From positions 1-34,878 of the forward strand of contig DUPB01000063.1 of NCBI GenBank assembly GCA_012838585.1: a stretch of DNA of 34,878 nucleotides, given 5' to 3'. A program made the position numbers and the translations under genes. The DNA comes from Bacteroidales bacterium. GTDB lineage: Bacteria > Bacteroidota > Bacteroidia > Bacteroidales > Dysgonomonadaceae. The notes under the pieces are model-generated. The model did not search any database and had not been told where the DNA came from. It worked only from the letters and a program-made list of their open reading frames with translations. This document shows, in pieces, positions 24,305 to 32,211 of the stretch; within the stretch, counting starts at the first letter, position 1; the number at the start of each line of letters is the position of its first letter.

Positions 24305-27300
24305 CTAACTTCCCGGATAGTCATTTTGCTTTTCGTCAATTACTCTCCACCCTTTACTTTTTGCCGTTTGCACCTGTTTCTTGGTACAAACGTTTGCTTC
24401 GTTTGAATCCGATAAATCGATGATTCCCAGGACACCTTCTTTAACATCTGGCAAACTGTTGATCAGCGCCTCCATGCCATTTCCATGTATCCTGTTGGAC
24501 CAGCATGCAATATCAAACTCTTCCCTGTCGTTACCGGAAACCAACAACGAGGTCAGTTGATTATTGACACAAAACACCTTTTCCAATGCCGTGTATTCTG
24601 AAAGATTCAGGCTGGTTAGTTTATTATCTTCACAAGACAACCATTTCAGCGTCTTGTACCCGGAAAGTTTTAGGCTAGATATCCTATTACTATCACAGGA
24701 TACATACTCTAACTTCGGGCAGTTGGAAAGATCCAAGCTGGTCAGTTCATTATGGCCACAACCGAGAACTGATAGTTGATTGCATGTGGAAAGATCCAGG
24801 CTATTCAGTTCATTATCGCCACAAAGGAGCGATTCTAGTTGATTGCATGTGGAAAGATCCAGGTCAGTTAAATAATTATTACGTATATCGAGGTATTTCA
24901 AGGCCGTGCAACCTGAAACATCTAAAGAGGCAAGTTGGATGTCATCAAAGAAGATATTTTCTAACGACGTACAATTGGACAGGTTGAACACACCTATGCT
25001 GTTTTGAACAGGAGCGGTGTCATCGTAATGATAAAATGTAATTGTCTCTAATTTTTTTAAGCCACTCGCGTTCAGATAGTCTATTTTGCAATGTGAACAA
25101 TTGAGTTTTGATAACGCCGCGCAGTCGGTTAAATCGAGCGATACCATCTCGTTGATTTTGTCAATGTCGAAAACGTTCAGCGCTTTGCAATCGGTTAGTT
25201 TAATCGATGTCAGTAGGTTGTTGTCCGTAACCCTAAGGCTTTCCAGTGCCGTGCATCCTGTTAGATTAAGTGACGTTAGACCACCATTGTTAGAAACGGA
25301 CACACTTCTTAACGCCGTGCATCCGGTTAAATCAAGTGATGTGAGCTGGCTGTTATGGACAGTGATATCTTGCAGTACCGTGTTCCCTTTAACGTGAAGC
25401 GTCTCAAGCGAGCCCACGTGCGCAAATTCCCTTAACGCCATGCCTTTTCGGATGTCAATCGATACGATGTTTACCCCCTTCTCGACCATGATCATAAGAC
25501 CGGTAATAAAGCTGGCACCGTGAATTTTTAACGATTTAACGGAAGGTATTCCAGCCATCATCCAGTGATAAGGGTACGTTCCTACACTATTAAAGAATAG
25601 CCCTTCCCCTACATCTTGTATACCGCTGTCGTTCCAGTCTATCCAAATGTTCTTTTCCGTACCCGGTAAAGAATTTATCAAAACTACCGTGCCATCTAAT
25701 TTGTCTATGGTGAAAACTATGACGTCCTCATTGGGAAGGGGATTGTCGGGGTCATCTGGGTTATCTGGCCCCTCTCCTTCCGGCATGGGTATGATGGTCC
25801 AGTTCTTGGTCTTGGCCGTTTTGGCATCTTGTGCCGTGGGCACTGCCTGGTTCCCCTCGAAATTAGCGAAGGCTTTATCGCCCTCGGCGCGTTGTGGCAG
25901 GTCGGTGATTACCTTTGTGATGGCGCTTGCGTCGAGCAGGTTATTACGGCAATCCAGCTTGGAGAGATTAGTCTTGCCGCTCACGTTGAGAGCGGTGAGC
26001 GAGTTGTTATAACAGTTCAGCGTCTTAAGGGCGTTACAGCCGGTCAAGGTAAGCGTCTTCAGGTTGTTCTCGCTACACTTCAGCATGGTCAGGCTGGCGC
26101 AGTTGGTCAAGTCCAACACCTGCAGCTTTTTACGTCCCGTGATTTCCAACTCGGTTAGGGGGTTGTTCTTGCAATGTACCTCGGTAAGCTCGGAGGAGCT
26201 AACGTAGAGGTCTTTCAGCAGGTTATCACTGCAATCCAACAGCTTAAGCTTCTCTATGTATATATGGATAGATAACGTTTCGATCCGGTTCTTGTTGCAC
26301 CTTAGCTCCTGTAGGGTGGGACACCCGTTTACCTCCAGCCAGGTAATCTCGTTGTTGCTGCAGTCCACCTTCAGCAATCCCCCGTAGATGGTCACGGTAT
26401 CGCGGGCTACCTTGAACTCCTGGGCGGTGCCGTACGCCGAAAAGCTTTCCCCTTCGTCCAACTCACCGTTGCCGTTGAGGTCCACCCATACATCGTCGGG
26501 GTTGGTCTCCTGCGCGGTCACCTTGAGCCGTATCGTGCTGCCGGCCTGCTTGGAGGTGGTGAAGGTAATCTTGCCCGCCGCGGGAGTCATCTTCCAGTTC
26601 TTAAGGTTGGCCGACGTGTAGTCGTTGCCCGAGGGGATAGCGGTGTTGCCGTCCAGCTTGATGATGGCCCCGTCTTTCTTTGCCCGTTTTGGCAGGTTCT
26701 TCACGATCCCGGCGATGTTCATCGAGTCGAGGCGGTTGTGTCGCAGGTCGACCTTCACCAGCGAGTCGTTATCGCCCACTTGGACCTTCGTTAAGCGATT
26801 GCTGTAGCAATCCACCTCTTTAAGTGCCTTCAACCCCTGCAGGTCTAGCGTGTGGAGCTCGTTTTTATAGCAGTCCAACTTTTCCAGTGCCTCGCAACCG
26901 GTCAGGTCCAGCTCCGTGAGCTTGCTCCTCGTTTGAAAGGTTTTAAGACCCTTGCACTTTCGCACGTCTACTTTCTCGAGGTTTTTCCCGGTGAAAAGCG
27001 ACTTGAGCTGTTCGCACTCCCCGCCCAGGAATATCTTGAGCTTGTCGGTGGAGATCAATGTCACCTCGCTATTTGGATTGAGCTGTAGAGTCGTCAGCTC
27101 CATCTCCTCGAAATACAACCCGGCGAAGTCACCGTGAATCTTCATTTCCACTGATCGGATGTTAAGCTCGTTGTAGCCATCCTCCAGCTCTTCGCCCGGG
27201 TCCTTCTTGTCGTTGCCGTTGAGGTCGATCCAGGCGGGGTATACACAGGCGTGACGATCGCATTTGAGGCGTACCCTGGTACCTATCGATAGGGGAGTAG

Positions 27301-29317
27301 TAACCGTGAGGTATGGTACACCACACTCGTTCAGGTCCATCCCGTCGGTGGAACGACAGAAGTCAATGATGGACTCGTTCTCGAACCAGAAGACAAAATG
27401 CCCGAATAGGGAAGTGTAAGCGTCGGCCTTACCCAGGAAGTCCATGCCGTTAAGCACGAACTTCGCCGCTTTCGATCCCAGCTCGCCAACTCCCTTGCCA
27501 AGCTCGCACTCGACCATTGTCCCGCTTCCTAAAAGCCCTATCATTCGGTCGGCGAACGCCTTCATGGCCTCTCCGATACCTTTGGCCTTATACAAGTCGA
27601 AAATGTACTTAATGTAGCCGTAGCTCTGCTCGGCGAACGCCTTCACGCACGCCGTTCCCACTGGCCATCCCAGGCCGTCGGCCAGGTAGAGCGTGGGCGC
27701 CACAATGTTTAGGAAAGAGCCAGATGTCCACTCGCCCAGGCCCGAATTGGCCGATATATAGTAGTTGGTGTTGGTTTTCATGGTGTACTTCACTTCCTCC
27801 GGTGGCTGGCACAAGCCCGCCTTCAATAGGAGGATATCGGTTATACCGAAGTTTGCCGCCTTGGAGACACCCAGGTCCTCTCGTAATACCTCTAGGCGTT
27901 GGCCATTCTCTTTTTCTTCCTCTATGATGATGCGATAGGCGGGTCCCGTACCGTTGCTGCCGATGATGATGCTGCTTCCCTCGTTGGTAATCACCAAGGG
28001 CGGCATAGAGACGTCTTTTTTATCGTCATCGGCCCGGGTTTGGGGTACTGATTGACTAACCCCTTGTAAGGTCGATTGGGTGAGCGGTTGGTGTGTCCCC
28101 ACCGGGGTCGATCGAGTTACCTCTCGTGGGGGTGTTTGGGTGAACGGTTGTGAAGTCGTCCCTGAAGTCTCTTGTGTTGCCCGCGTATCTTTAGTGGTTG
28201 CCCCCTCTGGCGTAACTATCATCGATTCGAACAGCTCGCCATACAGTGATATCAGCCGCGTGTTATCTTCGGAGAGTAGATCGGCCTCCTCCTTGATCAA
28301 CCGTTCCACCTCGGCCAGCACCGGGGCGAACTTGGGCGTTTTTTTCAGCAGCTCTTCCGCTCGGGTCCACTGCTCCTTGTCCAGTTGCGAACGGGCGCCG
28401 GTGATCATCATGAACATGCCAATGGCGCTGCTCTCGGCGCTTAGCTCTATCTCCTCCTCGCCCACGTTCAGGTAGGCGAGCATTAGCACCTTGTTATTAT
28501 CATCCGCCATGAACACCGTCTGCTGCAGTTGTTCCGACTCGTCGATACCCACCACGAAGTCGCCCTTCTTGGTCATCTTCTGCTTATCGGAGAAGGAGAC
28601 CACGCTGTATTTCTCGAAGTTCACCTTGGCACCCTGGGGCAGCTTCACGCTCCCCGCCTTCTCGCCCACTTCAGGCTCCGGCTTTTCAGGTTCGAGCGGG
28701 CCGTCGAACTTTTTGGCCATGCCGTCCTGCTCGTGGTATATCATCGCCGCGTCTTGGAAGCCCTCCTCGATCCAGAGCGTGGCGAAATGCACGTTGGTGA
28801 GTCCATTCTCCGTCATCGTTCCGGAGTAGACGTCGATTATCCGGTAGGCGTTGCCCTCACTTGACAACCCGGTTTTACCGTTGTAAAGGGTGAACTTGTT
28901 TCCTTCGCCGCTGATGATCATGTTGTAGGAGTCGGGCATGTCATCATCCTCGTTCTCCACCAGCAGGTTCACCGAGAAGCGCTCGTTGTCCTGGTTCTTA
29001 AGCGTCCACTTCTCACGGACGTACTTGGTGCCGACAGGGCTACAGTCCTCGAAGTTTTTGCACACCTTCAGTGTGATGTCGTCCGCCAGGTAGGATCCCT
29101 CGATGTTGGGCGGTTGAACGCCGTCGTGGATGGGCATGCCGAACTTTTTGAGCGTTGCTACCGCCTCCAAAGTGACCGCTGTCTCTAGCTTCTCATTGAG
29201 TATCTCTGCCCTCTTTTCCTCCTCCGGTACCTCTATCTCCTCGGGGGGGCAGCCATGGAAGAGTATGGCTGTAAGTAGCAGTACAACCATCCCGTAAACA
29301 TGTTTTCTCTTTTTCAT
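24305..29317 (-). CDS. Giant lipoprotein with three WIDLNGN-LRR blocks
   Basis: The 1670-aa protein has a lipoprotein signal (lipobox FHGC, Cys23). Residues about 30-200 form the same N-terminal domain as in the LRR-peptidase proteins (GMPIHDGVQPPNIEGSYLADD-type segment). The peptidase domain is missing. In its place are a helical region, a Thr/Gln/Pro-rich linker (about 375-430, SQPFTQTPPREVTRS) and a region of unknown fold (about 450-680). Then come three blocks, each a WIDLNGN-type module (Trp696, Trp944, Trp1225) followed by LRRs. The first two end in a cap with a conserved Lys-Asn-Trp; the last ends in a Lys-Gly-Trp-Arg-Val version. The LRRs are more diverse than in the peptidase paralogues. 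An IS relic begins 23 bp upstream of the start, so the native promoter may be displaced. It is a likely surface adhesin or binding protein; the ligand is unknown. Confidence 0.88.
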   Translation of the reverse strand: MKKRKHVYGMVVLLLTAILFHGCPPEEIEVPEEEKRAEILNEKLETAVTLEAVATLKKFGMPIHDGVQPPNIEGSYLADDITLKVCKNFEDCSPVGTKYVREKWTLKNQDNERFSVNLLVENEDDDMPDSYNMIISGEGNKFTLYNGKTGLSSEGNAYRIIDVYSGTMTENGLTNVHFATLWIEEGFQDAAMIYHEQDGMAKKFDGPLEPEKPEPEVGEKAGSVKLPQGAKVNFEKYSVVSFSDKQKMTKKGDFVVGIDESEQLQQTVFMADDNNKVLMLAYLNVGEEEIELSAESSAIGMFMMITGARSQLDKEQWTRAEELLKKTPKFAPVLAEVERLIKEEADLLSEDNTRLISLYGELFESMIVTPEGATTKDTRATQETSGTTSQPFTQTPPREVTRSTPVGTHQPLTQSTLQGVSQSVPQTRADDDKKDVSMPPLVITNEGSSIIIGSNGTGPAYRIIIEEEKENGQRLEVLREDLGVSKAANFGITDILLLKAGLCQPPEEVKYTMKTNTNYYISANSGLGEWTSGSFLNIVAPTLYLADGLGWPVGTACVKAFAEQSYGYIKYIFDLYKAKGIGEAMKAFADRMIGLLGSGTMVECELGKGVGELGSKAAKFVLNGMDFLGKADAYTSLFGHFVFWFENESIIDFCRSTDGMDLNECGVPYLTVTTPLSIGTRVRLKCDRHACVYPAWIDLNGNDKKDPGEELEDGYNELNIRSVEMKIHGDFAGLYFEEMELTTLQLNPNSEVTLISTDKLKIFLGGECEQLKSLFTGKNLEKVDVRKCKGLKTFQTRSKLTELDLTGCEALEKLDCYKNELHTLDLQGLKALKEVDCYSNRLTKVQVGDNDSLVKVDLRHNRLDSMNIAGIVKNLPKRAKKDGAIIKLDGNTAIPSGNDYTSANLKNWKMTPAAGKITFTTSKQAGSTIRLKVTAQETNPDDVWVDLNGNGELDEGESFSAYGTAQEFKVARDTVTIYGGLLKVDCSNNEITWLEVNGCPTLQELRCNKNRIETLSIHIYIEKLKLLDCSDNLLKDLYVSSSELTEVHCKNNPLTELEITGRKKLQVLDLTNCASLTMLKCSENNLKTLTLTGCNALKTLNCYNNSLTALNVSGKTNLSKLDCRNNLLDASAITKVITDLPQRAEGDKAFANFEGNQAVPTAQDAKTAKTKNWTIIPMPEGEGPDNPDDPDNPLPNEDVIVFTIDKLDGTVVLINSLPGTEKNIWIDWNDSGIQDVGEGLFFNSVGTYPYHWMMAGIPSVKSLKIHGASFITGLMIMVEKGVNIVSIDIRKGMALREFAHVGSLETLHVKGNTVLQDITVHNSQLTSLDLTGCTALRSVSVSNNGGLTSLNLTGCTALESLRVTDNNLLTSIKLTDCKALNVFDIDKINEMVSLDLTDCAALSKLNCSHCKIDYLNASGLKKLETITFYHYDDTAPVQNSIGVFNLSNCTSLENIFFDDIQLASLDVSGCTALKYLDIRNNYLTDLDLSTCNQLESLLCGDNELNSLDLSTCNQLSVLGCGHNELTSLDLSNCPKLEYVSCDSNRISSLKLSGYKTLKWLSCEDNKLTSLNLSEYTALEKVFCVNNQLTSLLVSGNDREEFDIACWSNRIHGNGMEALINSLPDVKEGVLGIIDLSDSNEANVCTKKQVQTAKSKGWRVIDEKQNDYPGS

Positions 29318-29340
29318 AAGTCTGTTTTGTTTTTATAGTT

Positions 29341-29781
29341 GATACTGTCTTAAAAAGTGTGTAAAGCGCATTTTTTCTATCTTTGATTTTTGAACTGTAA
29401 ACCAAAAAATTAAAGATTATCATGCACTTTACACAGCCGAAAGTTAGTAAAATATTGGAAGATATTCTACAAAAAGAAGACGGATTAAACACGATTTTGA
29501 AGTTAAGCCTTGAAGCCCTGATGAGATCGGAACACGAGATTTTCAAGAGCAACGTTGGAGATTACAGTAACGGTTTCCGCGGTCGCAAGGTTTTCGGGGA
29601 CAAGCGAATGATCGAACCGCGTGTTCCGCATGATCGACGCCTATTTCATACCCACCCGATGCGGTGACAGCGTGAGCAAGGAGGCCTACTACACGTGGCT
29701 GTTGCCGGGAGGGGTGAGCATGAACCGCAAGGCTCACGGGCGTAAACTACCCAAGTTGCCTCTTATTGGGCTTGGAAACTA
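29341..29781 (+). pseudogene. IS256-family insertion sequence relic
   Basis: A probable left end, GATACTGTCTTAAAAAGTGT (29341-29360), is followed by a -7 box TATCTTTG (29378-29385) and a transposase start at 29422. The N-terminus (MHFTQPKVSKILEDILQ, SLEALMRSE, DYSNGFRGRKVFGDKRM) is IS256-like. After about 75 codons the sequence jumps, in another frame, to a piece reading DAYFIPTRCGDSVSKEAYYT, which resembles the central catalytic part of such transposases. The DDE core and right end are missing, so the element is dead. Confidence 0.7.
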
Positions 29782-29789
29782 ACAACAGG

Positions 29790-29937
29790 TAAGCGTACAA
29801 CGAGCCCGCACCCAAGATGGGTGCGGGCTCGTTCACGTTTTACCGGATCATCCTCTGGTGGGGTGGGGCAATGGCCGGTGGAGTTGCCTATCGTGTAGAC
29901 ACTTTGCTTGTCGGCCTATCGGGGTTGGTACTGGCTT
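29790..29937. repeat. Duplicated intergenic segment, copy B, with hairpin
   Basis: This is the second copy of the segment at 22505-22647. Here the hairpin is a perfect 15-bp stem (29799-29813 with 29819-29833) and is followed on the plus strand by CACGTTTT. The copy lies between the IS relic and the end of the 288-aa LRR lipoprotein gene. The right part is extended by about nine bases relative to copy A. Confidence 0.85.
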
Positions 29938-29951
29938 CTTTGTCCCGGTGG

Positions 29952-30818
29952 TTATTTACGCCCTTTGTACACGGGACAATTGCCCGCGTATCCAACGCAA
30001 TTATAGACCAGTTGCCACCCTTTATTCTTCGCCGCGGCAACCTGACCTTCTGTAGCAAAATTTTCCTCCTTAGCGCTTTCGCTTACAAATGCACAATACC
30101 TAAAATCTTCGCCAGATGAACTGTGTTTTCCGAGGCTATCGAGAAACTTGTTGAAGTTCTCCCCATGGATACGGTTATGGTGACAATAGATATAGGTGGG
30201 CAGTCCGCCATTAAGCGACAGTTTCTCTATCTGGTTGTCGTTGCAAAAAATAGCCACGCCCCCCGTGTATTTGGTTTCCACGAATATCGATAACGATGTC
30301 AACCGGTTATTTGAACAGTCGAGCCTAATGAACTTCTGTTTTACCAACTGCAGGTTTTCTATCTGATTATTTTTACAGTCCAAAACATTCAGCTTTGGCG
30401 CTTTAGTCAGGTCCAACACTGTTAGTTTATTATCACTGCAATCTAACCTTGATAGCGACTGGTTATTTATTTCCAGCTTTGTAATCTGGTTATCGGGGCA
30501 GTTAAAATCGTCTATTTTACCATAAACAGCCACCGTGCCCTCTACCTCATAGGTGTCTAATCCGTTGAAATCTTCGCCTTTATCTTTCTTGCCGTTACCG
30601 TTTAAATCAATCCAACTGCCTTTTTCCACTCCAATCGCGACAAGTTCCACATTCACGAGGCTTTCCGTTGTGATTTTAATATAGTTGCTTTTACTTGCAC
30701 TTTCCTCTTCGGCATCAAAAAATTCGCTCGGATCGCACGAGAATACTCCCAGCATTGCCACACCCGAGATCGCAATGCCAAATAGCAATGGGGTGATTTT
30801 GTTTTTCCTCGGTTTCAT
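29952..30818 (-). CDS. Short LRR lipoprotein
   Basis: The 288-aa protein has a lipoprotein signal (lipobox VFSC, Cys28). A single WIDLNGNGKKDKGE module (from Trp69) is followed by about six cysteine-ladder LRRs (CPDNQITKLEI, CSDNKLTVLDL, CKNNQIENLQL, CSNNRLTSLSI, CNDNQIEKLSL, CHHNRIHG). The C-terminal cap contains VAAAKNKGWQLV, like the last cap of the 1670-aa protein. It lacks both the N-terminal domain and the peptidase of the larger paralogues, so it represents the minimal module-plus-LRR unit. It follows the 413-aa lipoprotein gene by 31 bp and is probably co-transcribed with it. The role is unknown; surface binding is a reasonable guess. Confidence 0.88.
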   Translation of the reverse strand: MKPRKNKITPLLFGIAISGVAMLGVFSCDPSEFFDAEEESASKSNYIKITTESLVNVELVAIGVEKGSWIDLNGNGKKDKGEDFNGLDTYEVEGTVAVYGKIDDFNCPDNQITKLEINNQSLSRLDCSDNKLTVLDLTKAPKLNVLDCKNNQIENLQLVKQKFIRLDCSNNRLTSLSIFVETKYTGGVAIFCNDNQIEKLSLNGGLPTYIYCHHNRIHGENFNKFLDSLGKHSSSGEDFRYCAFVSESAKEENFATEGQVAAAKNKGWQLVYNCVGYAGNCPVYKGRK

Positions 30819-30849
30819 ATTCCTGAAATAAAAAGATTTGTTTTACTCT

Positions 30850-32091
30850 TTACCATATCTGCATCAGGTTGCTCACGTTAGGAGGAAGTGTAAACAGGGT
30901 ATCTACAGGGGCATCGGCATCGGCTTCAACACTCTGCAGCTCTACATAATAGTTCCTCTCCTTAGTTGTGATAAGACCGTACGCTTTTGTTCGCGATTTA
31001 TTAAACTGTAAACTGTTCTCGGGGAGATTTTTGAACTTCACCCCTTCCACTTTACCATTCACTTCTTTCTTATAGTTGCCTCCAAAATAAGCTTCAAGGT
31101 TTCCTTTATTGCCAAGTCTTATATGATTGTTCATGGACAAACTGGGCATACCTTCAAAACCTTCCGGCAAACCGGCTACTTTTCTGCTTTTGAGGTTGTA
31201 TTTAAAGTGGAAGCTAAAGCCGTAGCCAACATTCCAAAAGTAGAGGGTTTCGTTATCATTCAAAATAGTTCTAAATGAGGGGGAGCCTTCGCTTTCACCA
31301 ATTATCAAATCAAACTCATTTTTAGCTATATCGTAGCGGAATAATTTATGAGATCCGCCCTGCCAGCCGGCAAATCCTCCATAGGTGGCATTATAGTTGA
31401 TTGTTCCAATAATTGTTTTGCTATCAGGTGTAAAGCAATTAATATATATAAACCAGCCAAAATTTTCAGCACCCTTAAATCCAACCGCGTTTAAAAGTCC
31501 TCCCAATTCAATCACTTCGGTCTTTCCCGAATCGAAATCGTAAATAGCCATTCCATCTTCCCCCCGGTTCTCATAAGTTTGACCATCTGCAAAGGCATTA
31601 ACGCGCTGATATGAATAACAAGCTTTCTTCCCATCCGGCGATACAAAGAAAGCCCTTATATTGGGAACAAAGCCTAAATCATTATTGCCTTTGACATGTG
31701 GCAGGTATTCCCATTCAAGAGTCTCAAGATCAATAAGGTAAGGCACGGATTCGCCTCCACGCCAGCTGCCTTTTTTATAGTATTCACCTCTCACATCAAA
31801 TCTGCTGGAACAGACCAGCATATATTTTCCGGCTTGTCCCGATTTGTTGGGATGATCACTTGATTCCAATTTTATTCCCTCAATAGGCTCTATAGTGGGT
31901 TGTTCGCCTTTTTCCCAGGTTATAAAGCATGGGTTATTTCCGGTTGTACCTATAAAGGTCATTTTCGTTAGTTTACCCGGCTTATCGGGATTATCGGGAT
32001 CGTCTGGGAATATCTCATCGCACGAGATAAACAGCACCATACCCATCACGAGTGCCATAAATAGTTGTAAAATTTTTTTTAACTGTTTCAT
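30850..32091 (-). CDS. Lipoprotein of unknown function, paralogue of the 438-aa lipoprotein
   Basis: The 413-aa protein has a lipoprotein signal (lipobox FISC, Cys about 24) and a DPDNPDKPG stalk. Propeller-like strands match its paralogue at 22648-23964 from end to end (KMTFIGTTGNNPCFITWEKGEQPTIEPIE region through VDTLFTLPPNVSNLMQIW). The family is not one I recognise. Its pairing with a downstream LRR lipoprotein gene (31 bp gap) suggests the two products work together at the envelope. The other paralogue lacks an LRR partner but abuts copy A of the duplicated segment, as if the LRR gene had been deleted there. No promoter is evident in the 120 bp upstream. Confidence 0.82.
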   Translation of the reverse strand: MKQLKKILQLFMALVMGMVLFISCDEIFPDDPDNPDKPGKLTKMTFIGTTGNNPCFITWEKGEQPTIEPIEGIKLESSDHPNKSGQAGKYMLVCSSRFDVRGEYYKKGSWRGGESVPYLIDLETLEWEYLPHVKGNNDLGFVPNIRAFFVSPDGKKACYSYQRVNAFADGQTYENRGEDGMAIYDFDSGKTEVIELGGLLNAVGFKGAENFGWFIYINCFTPDSKTIIGTINYNATYGGFAGWQGGSHKLFRYDIAKNEFDLIIGESEGSPSFRTILNDNETLYFWNVGYGFSFHFKYNLKSRKVAGLPEGFEGMPSLSMNNHIRLGNKGNLEAYFGGNYKKEVNGKVEGVKFKNLPENSLQFNKSRTKAYGLITTKERNYYVELQSVEADADAPVDTLFTLPPNVSNLMQIW

Positions 32092-32211
32092 AGTATGTTT
32101 CTCCTTTTATTTAATGTTTTATTATTTAGTTACATAGAACCTTTTATGATTATTTTAATCATGTCGATTTCATGCCTAACTTCTTTTCCTATTTATCCTT
32201 AATAAATTCAT

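Noticed and set aside
29817-30119. Plus-strand ORFs across copy B and the end of the short LRR gene
   Set aside because: They run over a noncoding duplicated segment and antisense to a clear lipoprotein gene; the translation has no family resemblance.
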